This document shows positions 25,140-34,464 of a stretch of DNA of 47,791 bases, piece by piece (the stretch's first letter is position 1; every line of letters starts with the position of its first letter). The notes under the pieces are model-generated. The model was given only the letters and a program-made list of their open reading frames with translations, did no database searches and was not told the DNA's origin. Source of the DNA: an uncultured Bacteroides sp. GTDB lineage: Bacteria > Bacteroidota > Bacteroidia > Bacteroidales > Bacteroidaceae. The stretch spans positions 1-47,791 of the forward strand of contig NZ_CAJTSC010000028.1 in the NCBI RefSeq assembly GCF_910578895.1, in the 5' to 3' direction. A program made the position numbers and the translations under genes.

Positions 25140-28100
25140 TTAGAATTGAAGGTCAAGTCCCACTGTAAATACTCGGCTCTTAGGATAAGCACCCCAGTCC
25201 AATCCCGGCATCATCGGGCTGTTCAGACTGTTCACTTCAGGATCATAGCCGCTGTAGTTGTTCAGGCAGAACAGGTTCTGACCACTGACGTAAACACGGA
25301 GTCGTGAAGCATGGAATTTGCCGGTCCACTTTTTCGGCAGGGTATATCCCAGCGTCAGGTTTTTCAGGCGCAGGAACGAACCGTCTTCCACAAAACGTGA
25401 GTACACATCGTTAGTAATGTAACCATCGTATGCCGGAACTAAGCTGGAAGCATTGGTAGGACTCCAACGGTCTGCCACTTCGGCAAGCATGTTGCGGCGA
25501 CCGCTGCGGCTCTGTGTAGCATAGAGGCGGGTGGCGTTGTAAACGTCGTTGCCGTAGTTGAACTGGAACATAAAGCTCAGGTCGATGCCTTTGTATTCGA
25601 ACGTATTGGTGATACCGCCGAACCACTTGGGCATGGCGTTGCCGATTACGGTACGGTCGTTGGTCGTGATGTCTCCGTCGCCGTCTATATCTTTGTACTT
25701 CACGACACCGGGACGTGCGCCTACCACTTTGTCTTTGCTGTAGCGTGAGTTTTGGGTAATGCCCGGCTTCAATATCAGGTTACCGTTAGTGTCGGTATAG
25801 AAATCATCATTCTGGTAAACACCGTCGAATTCATAACCGTAAATCAAACCCAGCGACTCGCCCACTTTGGCAATGTAGTCGTAGCCGGTAAAGTTGCTGT
25901 CGAAACCGGAACGTGCATACATGTGGCTGGCACCGTCCGCCAATGCTTTCAGTTCATTGCGGATGAATGAGATATTGAAACTGGTGTTCCATGTAAAGGC
26001 TTTCGTCTGTATGTTGGTCGATGAAAGGCTCAATTCGATACCCTTGTTCTGGATTTTACCGATGTTCTGCCATTGCGAGGAGAAACCTGTGGCTTGTGCC
26101 AGCGATTGTGCCAGCAGCAGGTCTTTGGTGTTCTTGATGAAGAAGTCGGCAGTAACGTTCAGGCGGTTTTCGAAGAAGCCTAAGTCCAAACCTAAGTTGA
26201 CGGAGCTTGAACCTTCCCATTTCAGGTTGGAGTTCTTCAGCTGCTTCGGGGTTAGTACGGTCACTGTATTATTGCCGATACCGAATTTGCTGTCCGCATA
26301 CAAGTCCATAGAGAGGTAGTTGCTGATGCGGTCGTTACCCACGATACCCCAACCGAAACGTACTTTGAAGTTGGACAGCCATCTGAGGTCTTTCATGAAA
26401 GCCTCTTCCGATACACGCCATGCGGCAGAGAACGAGGGGAAGAAACCCCATTTGTTCTTGTTGGAGAATACGGTAGAACCGTCGGTACGCACCGTAGCTG
26501 TCAGCAGGTAGCGGTTGTCGTAGTTGTAGTTGGCACGCGCAAAGAACGAGAGCAGCGTCTTGTCATAATAGTTCGTGTTCACTTTACTCGGAGTGGCTCC
26601 CAAACCTAAATTGTCGTTGCCCAAGTTGTCGAACGGGAAGTCCATGGCTTCGCCGAGCAGGTACTCGCTGCTTCTGAAAGAGACTTCATGAGCCAGCATC
26701 ACATCGTAGTTATGCTTTTTCACTTTGTCTTTCCAAGTCAGCGTGTTTGTATTGGTCCAGCGCACATCGCGTCCCATTTGTGTGCGTCCGTAAGGTTTCT
26801 CGCCGTTACGGTAAGCCTCTTTCGAGCCGTCTTTATAGAATATGTCCGTACGGTTATTGGTAGTATTGTAAGAACCGCTGGTTTTGAAAGTCAGTCCTTT
26901 GACAATCTGCCAGTTTACGGAAGCGTTTGCCGACCACATTTCGGCACGTTTGTCATTCGTCACCGATTCTGCCTGCTTCACGGGGTTCACCTGTGCCAAG
27001 CTTTCGCCCGAACTCAGCATTTCGGGGTCGATAGCGGCGTCCAGCAGTTCTTCGTTTGTCATCTTCAAGCCGCCGGTAGGGCGTGCGCTCAATATCTGTG
27101 CCAACATGTTGAAACGGCCGGAGTCACCGGATGTACCTACACCTTGGCGATTGGTCATGGCGTAGTTCACTGTGAGGTTGAAAGAGAGTTTCTTGTTGAT
27201 TTTCTGATCCAAACGGAACTTGGCGGTGGTTCTGTCGAAACCGCTGTTCTTGAAGATACCGTTTTCCACGTAGCGCGAAAGCGAACCGTTGTACTTGGTG
27301 TTGTCCGTACCGCCCATGATAGTCACGTTGTGGTCTTGAGACCATGTGGGGTTGAATGTTTCACCTTGCCAGTCTACTCCGACCACACCGATATAGTCGT
27401 CGAGTGTCTGGTATTTGTAAGGAACGCCGTCTTCATCCTCTCCTTCTTTGAAGTAAGTACTGCTGTAATTGCTATTAACCTCTCCTTGTAATCTTACAAA
27501 CTCATACGGAGAAAGCAAATCCAGCGTCTTCGAGATTTTACGGTAAGTGGCAGAGCCGTTGTAAGAAATGGTAGTCTTGCCTACTTTAGCCGATTTGGTA
27601 GTAATCAATACCACACCGTTGGCGGCACGTGCACCGTAGATAGCCGAAGAAGAAGCGTCTTTCAGTACTTCTACGGATTCGATATCCGAACCGGAGAGGT
27701 GGTCGATGCTCGAAACTTCAAAACCGTCCACGATGTAGAGCGGAGAAGCGTCACCCGTTAATGTTCCTACACCACGGATGCTGATGTTGAAGCCTGCACC
27801 CGGAGTACCGTCGGTAGAGGTGATTTGCACACCGGCAATCTGACCTCCCAGTGCTCCAGCTATGGAACTGGTTTGGTATCCTTCGATGTCCTTGGCGGCA
27901 ACGGAAGCTACCGAACCGGTCAAGTCGCTTTTCTTCATCGTGCCGTAGCCCACTACGACCACTTCGTCCAGCGTCTTGCTGTCGGGAGTCAGTTGGACGG
28001 TTATCTGCGTTTTGCCTTGCAGACGTACTTCTTGTGTCAGGTAGCCGATGTAGCTCACTACCAAGGTAGCGTTTTTCTTGGCTTTCAGGGTGAAATTACC

Positions 28101-28292
28101 GTCCAGGTCGGCGGCGGCACCTGTAGTTTCGCCTTTCACCTGTACGGTGGCACCAATCAGCGGCTCTTGGTTTTCATCGAGCACAGTTCCTTTTATTGTC
28201 ACACCTTGCGCAAAGGTGATGATGGAGACAAGGAGAGCTAAGAGGGTAATGTACCCTCTTTTGCTCAGTGTATGATATGTTGGTTTATACAT
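25140..28292 (-). CDS. SusC-like TonB-dependent outer-membrane importer
   Basis: A 1050-aa protein. Signal peptide ends TFAQG (near residue 30), followed by a carboxypeptidase-regulatory-like domain (VTIKGTVLDENQEPLIGATVQVKG, shortened here to IKGTVLDENQEPLIGATV), the TonB-box region LDEVVVVGYGTMKKSDLTGSV (core DEVVVVGYG), a plug domain with IRGVGTLTGDASPLYIVDGF (about residues 120-235), and a 22-strand barrel ending GLDLQF with the terminal aromatic residue expected for barrel insertion. It imports oligosaccharides using TonB energy. SusD follows 19 bp downstream, and the binding protein lies 20 bp upstream. Confidence 0.95.
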   Translation of the reverse strand: MYKPTYHTLSKRGYITLLALLVSIITFAQGVTIKGTVLDENQEPLIGATVQVKGETTGAAADLDGNFTLKAKKNATLVVSYIGYLTQEVRLQGKTQITVQLTPDSKTLDEVVVVGYGTMKKSDLTGSVASVAAKDIEGYQTSSIAGALGGQIAGVQITSTDGTPGAGFNISIRGVGTLTGDASPLYIVDGFEVSSIDHLSGSDIESVEVLKDASSSAIYGARAANGVVLITTKSAKVGKTTISYNGSATYRKISKTLDLLSPYEFVRLQGEVNSNYSSTYFKEGEDEDGVPYKYQTLDDYIGVVGVDWQGETFNPTWSQDHNVTIMGGTDNTKYNGSLSRYVENGIFKNSGFDRTTAKFRLDQKINKKLSFNLTVNYAMTNRQGVGTSGDSGRFNMLAQILSARPTGGLKMTNEELLDAAIDPEMLSSGESLAQVNPVKQAESVTNDKRAEMWSANASVNWQIVKGLTFKTSGSYNTTNNRTDIFYKDGSKEAYRNGEKPYGRTQMGRDVRWTNTNTLTWKDKVKKHNYDVMLAHEVSFRSSEYLLGEAMDFPFDNLGNDNLGLGATPSKVNTNYYDKTLLSFFARANYNYDNRYLLTATVRTDGSTVFSNKNKWGFFPSFSAAWRVSEEAFMKDLRWLSNFKVRFGWGIVGNDRISNYLSMDLYADSKFGIGNNTVTVLTPKQLKNSNLKWEGSSSVNLGLDLGFFENRLNVTADFFIKNTKDLLLAQSLAQATGFSSQWQNIGKIQNKGIELSLSSTNIQTKAFTWNTSFNISFIRNELKALADGASHMYARSGFDSNFTGYDYIAKVGESLGLIYGYEFDGVYQNDDFYTDTNGNLILKPGITQNSRYSKDKVVGARPGVVKYKDIDGDGDITTNDRTVIGNAMPKWFGGITNTFEYKGIDLSFMFQFNYGNDVYNATRLYATQSRSGRRNMLAEVADRWSPTNASSLVPAYDGYITNDVYSRFVEDGSFLRLKNLTLGYTLPKKWTGKFHASRLRVYVSGQNLFCLNNYSGYDPEVNSLNSPMMPGLDWGAYPKSRVFTVGLDLQF

Positions 28293-28312
28293 AATTGTAT
28301 TATCTTTTAGTA

Positions 28313-30706
28313 TTATTCAAAATTTTCATCAAGCCAAAGAATAAGCGGATATTGCGTGGTAACGCGAGTATTTGTTTCAAGATTCTTTGGTGCGTTTTCT
28401 ATAGTAAATCTTGTACTACCCAAGATAGCTCCATATGGATATTTCCCATCAGCTGCTTTCCATACATCCGGATTAATTACTATTTGATGGTCATCGGCAT
28501 TAATATATAGAGCTTTAATACTTTGTTTATCAGGTACACCATTAACTTGATCATAGTAACGGAATGGAGAGTTGGTTGTTGTAGCAACACCCATATTACT
28601 CCAAATCTGATTTAACAAAGTATTGTCAGATCTATCTCCTGTTATATGCTTTTCATTATCATCCAAATTACAATAGGTAAAATCGTCTCTATAATCCCAA
28701 ATGAAAGTAGATTGGTATGCATCTAAAACATCTTTCCACATACTATAATTCGTCTGTACGCCATTAACATCGCTGGCTCCAATAGTGTGCATTTCTGCTG
28801 TAAACGAAGCACATTTGCCTGTTTTAGGATTAACTTTTACAACGAATGGTGTACAAAGTAATGTATAGTTAAGTTTATCTTTTGTTTCTGTGATTATTGG
28901 ATATGCAATCGAACCCGGTTTAGGTGTACTAATGAAAATAGGTATGTTTCTACTTACAGTAGGTGCATTATTTCCACTGGCTGTAACTTTGATTTGGAAA
29001 ACACAACCTTTAGCATTGTTGGAACCATCTGCAAAGTTTTTCTTTGCGGTTAAGTTCGTGAAATAAATAGTTCCGTCTTCTTTTATTTCTGCTCCTTTAA
29101 TAATGTTTGGATGACCTATATAGTTATCTTTTATTATCTTATATGTAAACGTTGCAGTTGTACCTTCTTTAGCCATTTGTATTTTTTGAAGAGGGATATC
29201 CCGAACATCTCTACCTTGAATATACCGGAATTGATTTCGGTTTTCTGCTTTGGTTTCCTCAATAGTTTCTGTTGAAATAGGAATTGTTTTGTTTTTTCCC
29301 TCATTAATGGTAATTACGTTCTCAATATTCGTCCCCCAACTTACATACGTAAAGTCATTCGGATTTTCGAGCACCGTTACAGAAAGCGCTTTCACCACCC
29401 CTTCTTCATTCTTCTTATTGGTAACCTTAACCATAATGTCATGAGTAGCTGCACTCAGCGTATGTGTATCAGCAATGGAGATTGCACCGTTGCCGCTATT
29501 CAGCGTGATGACACCCGCTGCGATCTGCGCTTTCACCTCTTCACTGTTGGCTTCATCGAACGCGAACGTTACGGCGCCGCCTACAAATCCTTCATCAGGC
29601 TTCTGTTCGTCAACCTTGCCACCCAGCTGATAGAGTTTGTCTATAGCCGTATAGTGGAACTTGTCGGCATCGATAGGTTCGATGAAAGCCACAATGCTGG
29701 CAGCGTAAGCTGCTTCGAAATCCTGGGAACCGTGGATGTTGCTTACAGTGATGGTAAACACATAAGGTTCGGTGCTTACAGGAAGTGTGTGTCCTGCCGG
29801 CAAGCTGATTTGTCCGGTAGTTTCGTCAATGACGAAAGCGGATGATTCGGGAGTGACGGATTTGATGGCAAACTTTACTCCTTCTTGTGAACCGCCTACT
29901 GTGGGCACGGGCGATTTGCCTTCCTGTCCGGTCTCGAAGAGGTCGGGCAATGCGCTCTGTTCGGCATAGAACAGGTTGCGCGGGCGGGCAATGACTTTGA
30001 ACGTCACGGCATTGGCATACAGGTGTTCGCCGGCTTTGGTAGTCAGTTTCAGGTCGAGCGTGTATTCGCCTGCAGGCAGCTGCTCTTCCGTGACTCCCGA
30101 TTTGATGGAGATTTTTCCGTCTCCGTTTATGGCGAAATATTGGCTGTAGGGTTTGCTTTCGTCTTGTGCAAAAGCATAGCCGGTGATTGTGACATGCTTG
30201 TCGGCTTCGGTAGATACTTGAGAAGTGGCTGTTTTTGCCCAGTTCTCTTCATCCAGGTTCACCGTGACTTCTGCCGGCTCCACCGTTATGCCTTCGGGCA
30301 CGGCAAGCAGCATGTTTACCTGTATGGCATCTTCGAAGTCGAAGAACTTGCCATTGGAGTAGCAGCCTACGCTGATGCTGTAAAGACCTGCAGACATTGC
30401 CTCTGTGTTCTGGATGGCGATGGCTCCTGTCTCCGGGTCGATGACGAAATTATCGGCATTGGTGAAGGCTTCGTCATTAAGCGTAACCTTCGTAATTGTA
30501 AAATCGTAGGGAGCGCTACCCTTATAGGACGGTGCCTGTAAAGAATAGGACATGCTGGGACCTATATCCGTCACACCGTAGTAGTGGAGAATAAATCCCG
30601 TAGAGTCTGTGGTCTCTGTCTTGTCGCAGGAGACGCAGAACATTGCCAGTGCGGCTATCACGGACAGGCGCAGCAGGCTGAATGTGCTTAACAATTTAGA
30701 TTTCAT
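28313..30706 (-). CDS. Surface glycan-binding lipoprotein of the PUL
   Basis: A 797-aa lipoprotein (lipobox MFCVSCDK near residue 23). The first half has repeated cadherin/Ig-like modules, each with a phrase such as NFVIDPETGAIAIQ, FAINGDGKISIKSG, FVIDETTGQISLPAG and LNSGNGAISIADTH. The C-terminal third has no repeat and presumably holds the ligand site. Gene order just before susC matches the heparin/heparan-binding protein of the B. thetaiotaomicron locus as I recall it. The part encoding residues beyond about 435 is strikingly AT-rich: 16 G/C in 29101-29160 against 28 in 29581-29640. Confidence 0.8.
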   Translation of the reverse strand: MKSKLLSTFSLLRLSVIAALAMFCVSCDKTETTDSTGFILHYYGVTDIGPSMSYSLQAPSYKGSAPYDFTITKVTLNDEAFTNADNFVIDPETGAIAIQNTEAMSAGLYSISVGCYSNGKFFDFEDAIQVNMLLAVPEGITVEPAEVTVNLDEENWAKTATSQVSTEADKHVTITGYAFAQDESKPYSQYFAINGDGKISIKSGVTEEQLPAGEYTLDLKLTTKAGEHLYANAVTFKVIARPRNLFYAEQSALPDLFETGQEGKSPVPTVGGSQEGVKFAIKSVTPESSAFVIDETTGQISLPAGHTLPVSTEPYVFTITVSNIHGSQDFEAAYAASIVAFIEPIDADKFHYTAIDKLYQLGGKVDEQKPDEGFVGGAVTFAFDEANSEEVKAQIAAGVITLNSGNGAISIADTHTLSAATHDIMVKVTNKKNEEGVVKALSVTVLENPNDFTYVSWGTNIENVITINEGKNKTIPISTETIEETKAENRNQFRYIQGRDVRDIPLQKIQMAKEGTTATFTYKIIKDNYIGHPNIIKGAEIKEDGTIYFTNLTAKKNFADGSNNAKGCVFQIKVTASGNNAPTVSRNIPIFISTPKPGSIAYPIITETKDKLNYTLLCTPFVVKVNPKTGKCASFTAEMHTIGASDVNGVQTNYSMWKDVLDAYQSTFIWDYRDDFTYCNLDDNEKHITGDRSDNTLLNQIWSNMGVATTTNSPFRYYDQVNGVPDKQSIKALYINADDHQIVINPDVWKAADGKYPYGAILGSTRFTIENAPKNLETNTRVTTQYPLILWLDENFE

Positions 30707-30727
30707 ATTCTGAAAGTTATTGGTTTG

Positions 30728-32845
30728 TTATAATGTGTAAGATAGATTATATGCGGATCCATTGATCGTCACCTTCACGGAAGCGCCATTGGCATTGTAG
30801 CCTTCGTCTGTAAATTCGGCTTCGATGTCTTGTGCGTTTGTGTCTCCACAAGGCAGGATGACGGTGATGAAACGTACCGTCTCATCGGCTGCTTTCTGCT
30901 TCTTGATGCGGTATGATTTGCGTTCGTCATAGCCCGTGGCAGGTTTTGAATCGAAAGCGACTCTTCCTGTGAAACCCTCGAAAGTGAAGTCGTCGACGGG
31001 GAAAGTACGTACCACGATGTTGTTGCCGTCTGCAAATGTGGTGTGTGCACCCATCTTGTCGGCATCATATTCTACGTCTTCTGTATTTCTGCAAAGATTG
31101 AAACTTAAGTTGGCAGAACCGGTTGCTGCACCGATGCCTTCGTCCACCAGCACAAAGAAACTCTTGTTTACGTAGAACACGGCACGGCGGTGCTTCATGT
31201 CGTCGTAACCTTGGTTTTCGAACACAAGCGTTTCGGTGTTGTTCTTGCTTTCCGCTTTCAGCAATTTGCCTTCGGCTTTGGTGATGTTCTTATTGCCAAG
31301 CGACAGGGTGTTGTGCTTGTCTATACCGCGGAACCAGTAACGGAACTCCTGTATCTCCTTGTCGGTGCTTTCGTAAGTGTATACGCCTGAGTCGGGGAAG
31401 AAATTGCGCTTGTTGATGTAAAGCTCGAAAGTACCGTTGTCCGCCTGGTTGTGGCTCCATGATTTTAAGCTGTTTGACACATCGTTGAATTTGTTGTTGC
31501 TGAAAATCATTACCGTAGACGATGGTTCCCAGCCGTTGCGCAGGATGTAGAAACCGGCATCTTCGAACAGCTTCATTTCATTGCCGGGAGTCTTTCCCTG
31601 GGCTGCGCCGTTGTTGCCGGCAGTTGCCATGTATTTGAACTCTTCGCTGTCGGGGAACATGCTGGCATATAGCTTGAAGTTGTTTGTCATCGTGCTGCGG
31701 CCGCGGTTCCATGAGTCGTTGAACATCGGCACGATTTGGTCTATTTCGGCAGGAGTGCCTTTGCTGGTGCCTGCGGCGAAGTAGTTGGGGTAGGTGAAGT
31801 GCATTACCACTTCGGCGGCTTTGCGGAGCGATTCCTTGAAGTCTACCGCCATGTTGTTGGCATTGGCAAGTTTCATGGCTTCGTTGAAGTCTGCGATAGC
31901 CGCTATATGATAATGCAGGGAGAACTCCTTGTGCCAGCCGTCTGCAAGGAACTGCTCGATTTGCGTGTTCAGAATTTTGTAACCTTCGTTCTTCCACGTT
32001 TCCGCATTCTTGAATTCAGGCATCAGGATGCCGGCAGTTGCCAGTGCATTGGCCTGTGTGACGAGAATATTGCCGTCTCTGTACGGATATGCTGCCAGGA
32101 AATCGGCATGTTCGCTGAATGAAGCCAGGAATGTAGTGAGCCATTCGGGGGTGAAGTTGGACGAGATTTTGTAGTAGTCCAACAGCTGCACTTGGTCGAG
32201 CACGCGTGTAGCTGCCTGCAATTGCCACCAGGGACCCTCGTCCGTAGGACCAGCTTCGGGTTTCGGGTTCTGTGCAATCCAGTCGCTATATACTTCAATC
32301 CAGGAGTTGATATATTTCTCGTCACGAGTGGTGCGGTATACCTTTGCCTGCGGTATGAACCATTGGTGGCGGTGCAGTTGCTTCTGGTATTCGGCGTTGG
32401 TGCCTTTGGGGGTGATTGTCCAATTGATGGCTCCCGCTTTTCCTACGGAGTAGGGCAGTCCTGTATCGGCATTCTCGAGCTGCCCGTTCACATAGAAGCG
32501 GTATTCCAGCGCGTAGTCTGCTTTGGATTTATCAGCATCGGTATAAGTTACATCTACTAATGAGAGATTGGGATTTTCCACGTTAGTACGTGTGCGGTAG
32601 TACTCCAGCAAAGCACTTGCGGCAAGGTAATTCTCGCCTGCCTCATAATATTGCTTCACTTTTTCCAGTCCCGGATAGTCAAGGTTCAGTTGGTCGAAAA
32701 TGGCAGCGTTCAATTCTGCATTTTCTTTGTTTTCGGGGGTCAGCTCCGGACTGATGTTTCCGCCTGTTGCGAAGTCTTCTTCATCGTCAACACATCCGGA
32801 GAATGCAAATAATGCGAACAAACAAATAAAAAGAGTGTTCTTCAT
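30728..32845 (-). CDS. PL12 heparan-sulfate lyase, lipoprotein
   Basis: First gene of the main PUL operon, 705 aa. Unlike its paralogue at 19879-21879 it is a lipoprotein (lipobox FAFSGCVDDE, acidic residues after the Cys), which in Bacteroides favours surface display. The PL12 features are conserved: LNLDYPGLEKVKQYY, INWTITPKGTNAEYQKQLHRH (core EYQKQLHRHQW), DGNILVTQANALA, EFSLHYHIAA, QADNGTFELYINKRNFFPD and DKHNTLSLGNK. It probably makes the first cuts in cell-surface-bound heparan sulfate. The lyases differ enough that they are not a recent duplication. Confidence 0.88.
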   Translation of the reverse strand: MKNTLFICLFALFAFSGCVDDEEDFATGGNISPELTPENKENAELNAAIFDQLNLDYPGLEKVKQYYEAGENYLAASALLEYYRTRTNVENPNLSLVDVTYTDADKSKADYALEYRFYVNGQLENADTGLPYSVGKAGAINWTITPKGTNAEYQKQLHRHQWFIPQAKVYRTTRDEKYINSWIEVYSDWIAQNPKPEAGPTDEGPWWQLQAATRVLDQVQLLDYYKISSNFTPEWLTTFLASFSEHADFLAAYPYRDGNILVTQANALATAGILMPEFKNAETWKNEGYKILNTQIEQFLADGWHKEFSLHYHIAAIADFNEAMKLANANNMAVDFKESLRKAAEVVMHFTYPNYFAAGTSKGTPAEIDQIVPMFNDSWNRGRSTMTNNFKLYASMFPDSEEFKYMATAGNNGAAQGKTPGNEMKLFEDAGFYILRNGWEPSSTVMIFSNNKFNDVSNSLKSWSHNQADNGTFELYINKRNFFPDSGVYTYESTDKEIQEFRYWFRGIDKHNTLSLGNKNITKAEGKLLKAESKNNTETLVFENQGYDDMKHRRAVFYVNKSFFVLVDEGIGAATGSANLSFNLCRNTEDVEYDADKMGAHTTFADGNNIVVRTFPVDDFTFEGFTGRVAFDSKPATGYDERKSYRIKKQKAADETVRFITVILPCGDTNAQDIEAEFTDEGYNANGASVKVTINGSAYNLSYTL

Positions 32846-32889
32846 ACTTAAGTTGTTTTTTATTAGTAATAGTTTATAATTTCCCGATG

Positions 32890-32897
32890 CAAATATA
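32890..32897 (-). promoter_or_regulatory. -7 box of the main PUL operon
   Basis: CAAATATA on plus equals TATATTTG on minus, a full match to TAnnTTTG, 44 bp before the PL12 start codon. The -33 position lacks TTTG, as expected for an activator-dependent promoter. Confidence 0.55.
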
Positions 32898-32960
32898 TTA
32901 CATTGATATCTAAGCGATATTCTGTCTTGTTTTTGCTTTTATAGAAATCCGAATTTTATT

Positions 32961-32993
32961 ATCAAATTTGTTGAATAAAATATCAGATTTGTT
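32961..32993 (-). promoter_or_regulatory. Direct-repeat candidate operator upstream of the PUL operon
   Basis: On the minus strand AACAAATCTGAT (32993-32982) and AACAAATTTGAT (32972-32961) are repeated with a 21-bp period. The shared core ACAAATnTGR also occurs twice with the same 21-bp period upstream of the PL13 gene. This fits a site for the AraC-type output domain of the PUL sensor. Distance from the inner copy to the -7 box is 63 bp. Confidence 0.55.
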
Positions 32994-33245
32994 TAAAGGG
33001 ATTGCGCAGGGCGCTTCTGTAGGGGGTGGATGGGGAGCACCGGATGAAAGCACTGTGTATACTCTCCCGAAACTTAAAACATCGCTTGGAAACGAGGAAT
33101 AGGCATAATCTTGTTTCGGTTAAATTCTGTACACTATTTATTGTGTAGCAATAAAGTAGTTTTTTTACTTATTAAAATTCATGACTATGGCTATAATAAT
33201 CAATGGTAACTATATAGTTGTCTTACAGTGTAAATCTTTTTAAGC
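32994..33245. other. Gene-free stretch between PUL operon and Panacea module
   Basis: No convincing gene is present. A 20-codon ORF on the plus strand (33181-33243, MTMAIIINGNYIVVLQCKSF) ends 2 bp before the hairpin at 33246; a weak -7-like TAGTTTTT lies upstream. It could be a tiny gene, a small RNA, or chance. Confidence 0.3.
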
Positions 33246-33292
33246 AGCAAAGCCCTCTATAAGCATTGTGATTGTTTATAGAGGGCTTTGCT
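33246..33292. terminator. Hairpin with a 17-bp perfect stem downstream of the Panacea pair
   Basis: AGCAAAGCCCTCTATAA (33246-33262) pairs perfectly with TTATAGAGGGCTTTGCT (33276-33292). It lies 47 bp after the stop of the minus-strand gene at 33340. Neither side has a good U-tract directly after the stem. Confidence 0.65.
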
Positions 33293-33339
33293 ATATGTAA
33301 GGCAGTATAAGTTACCTGATAATTTGAACAAGTATGTAT

Positions 33340-33819
33340 CTATGAAACTGTTTTTCTCAGTCCTAATTCAAATAATATCTTTTCAAAATGAGGTTTATAT
33401 ATTTCTGGTGTATCATCACTTTTATACATAGCATAAATCAAATCTTCATATTCAGTGTCATTCAGTTTACAAACAATAACAGGTGATTGGAAATTTGATA
33501 GAAGTTCTGTTTGATTTCCTTCCTTAAAACAATAATCAAAGCGTATGACTGTTTGAAGCGGGAAATAGAAATCCTTGTTCTTCGGTGTGATCCCTACACA
33601 TACATCCGGTAAAAAGACATAAGAAATAATTTCTTTTTTTTCATTTTGGATAATCCCGTGTTTTATTTGTTCCGATGGTACTCCGGCACGTTTCTGCGAT
33701 GTAGTGAAACAAGCAATTATATTCAATTCTTCACTTCGATACAAAGAAATCAAATATTTATATTTGGGTGGATTGGTGTTTTTGCAAAAACCTCGAATCA
33801 CATTTTGTGGTGATAACAT
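33340..33819 (-). CDS. Unrecognised partner of the Panacea protein, candidate toxin
   Basis: A 159-aa soluble protein without signal peptide or membrane segment. I do not recognise the family with confidence. The stretch NPPKYKYLISLY...LNIIACFTTSQ (about residues 15-42), and FYFPLQTVIRFDY further on, weakly recall the SH3-like barrel of PemK/MazF-type proteins, where a Pro-Lys-x-Lys segment opens the fold. It begins 11 bp after the antitoxin-like gene, so the two form an operon. The DNA is very AT-rich (15 G/C in 33421-33480) compared with the flanking sensor gene (35 in 36241-36300), which suggests acquisition. Confidence 0.6.
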   Translation of the reverse strand: MLSPQNVIRGFCKNTNPPKYKYLISLYRSEELNIIACFTTSQKRAGVPSEQIKHGIIQNEKKEIISYVFLPDVCVGITPKNKDFYFPLQTVIRFDYCFKEGNQTELLSNFQSPVIVCKLNDTEYEDLIYAMYKSDDTPEIYKPHFEKILFELGLRKTVS

Positions 33820-33830
33820 TGTTTATTGGA

Positions 33831-34379
33831 TTAACACATGATAGCAATTTCATAAGCATCATTGTAAACGCTCATCTTTTCATCATCTTTTTGTAATAAA
33901 TCCATTAAATTCAATTCTATATCAGAACAACCATTGGAAGATTTGAAATTCGGATTGTATTTTTTCTTTGCTATATCCCATAACCCGCCTGGCCTATGTG
34001 TAATGTCTGATAATTCATCTGCAGATAAACTTCCGTATTTATGGATAATAGCATCTATTAATTTCAGTTCTTTTTTACTGAACTGAAGCGCACTCTCTTT
34101 CTCATTTATAGATGGAGTAACGATAACCTTTTCTTCTCTATTTCTATGTATGTTGATATATTTAGAAAAATTTCCCCCATTTTGTTTTATATCATAGATA
34201 CATGGAGCGACAGGACCTTTTTCCCATACATAATATGTTAGCCAAGTTACGGATAATCCTCGTGAAGATACTGATTCTTCATCTATTAAATAGACTAATT
34301 TAATTAGTTTTCTAAGATTTATATCCTTGACCTTAGATGATATATAGGCTAATAGATTTCCGATTTTTGAGATATTCAT
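33831..34379 (-). CDS. Panacea (DUF4065) domain protein, probable antitoxin
   Basis: A 182-aa soluble protein. Residues 1-120 show the Panacea/SocA-like pattern: MNISKIGNLLAYISSKV, LRKLIKLVYLIDEES, LTYYVWEKGPVAPCIYDIKQ, then a winged-helix-like LKLIDAIIHKYGSLSADELSDITH. Panacea proteins neutralise many unrelated toxins and are usually encoded next to them. First gene of the pair, AT-rich like its partner. It follows the sensor gene in the same direction, but has its own -7 box. Phage-encoded or SocA-type adaptor roles are alternatives. Confidence 0.75.
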   Translation of the reverse strand: MNISKIGNLLAYISSKVKDINLRKLIKLVYLIDEESVSSRGLSVTWLTYYVWEKGPVAPCIYDIKQNGGNFSKYINIHRNREEKVIVTPSINEKESALQFSKKELKLIDAIIHKYGSLSADELSDITHRPGGLWDIAKKKYNPNFKSSNGCSDIELNLMDLLQKDDEKMSVYNDAYEIAIMC

Positions 34380-34451
34380 GCTCTTGTTTTTTTTTATAAA
34401 ATGGTATAAACAATTTATCAGTTAACCATTGTAAAATAATTATTTATGATG

Positions 34452-34459
34452 CAAAGATA
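34452..34459 (-). promoter_or_regulatory. -7 box of the Panacea operon
   Basis: CAAAGATA on plus equals TATCTTTG on minus, a full match to TAnnTTTG. The implied leader is about 65 nt. The -33 region is occupied by the first of three 33-bp-spaced repeats. Confidence 0.6.
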
Positions 34460-34464
34460 GTGAT

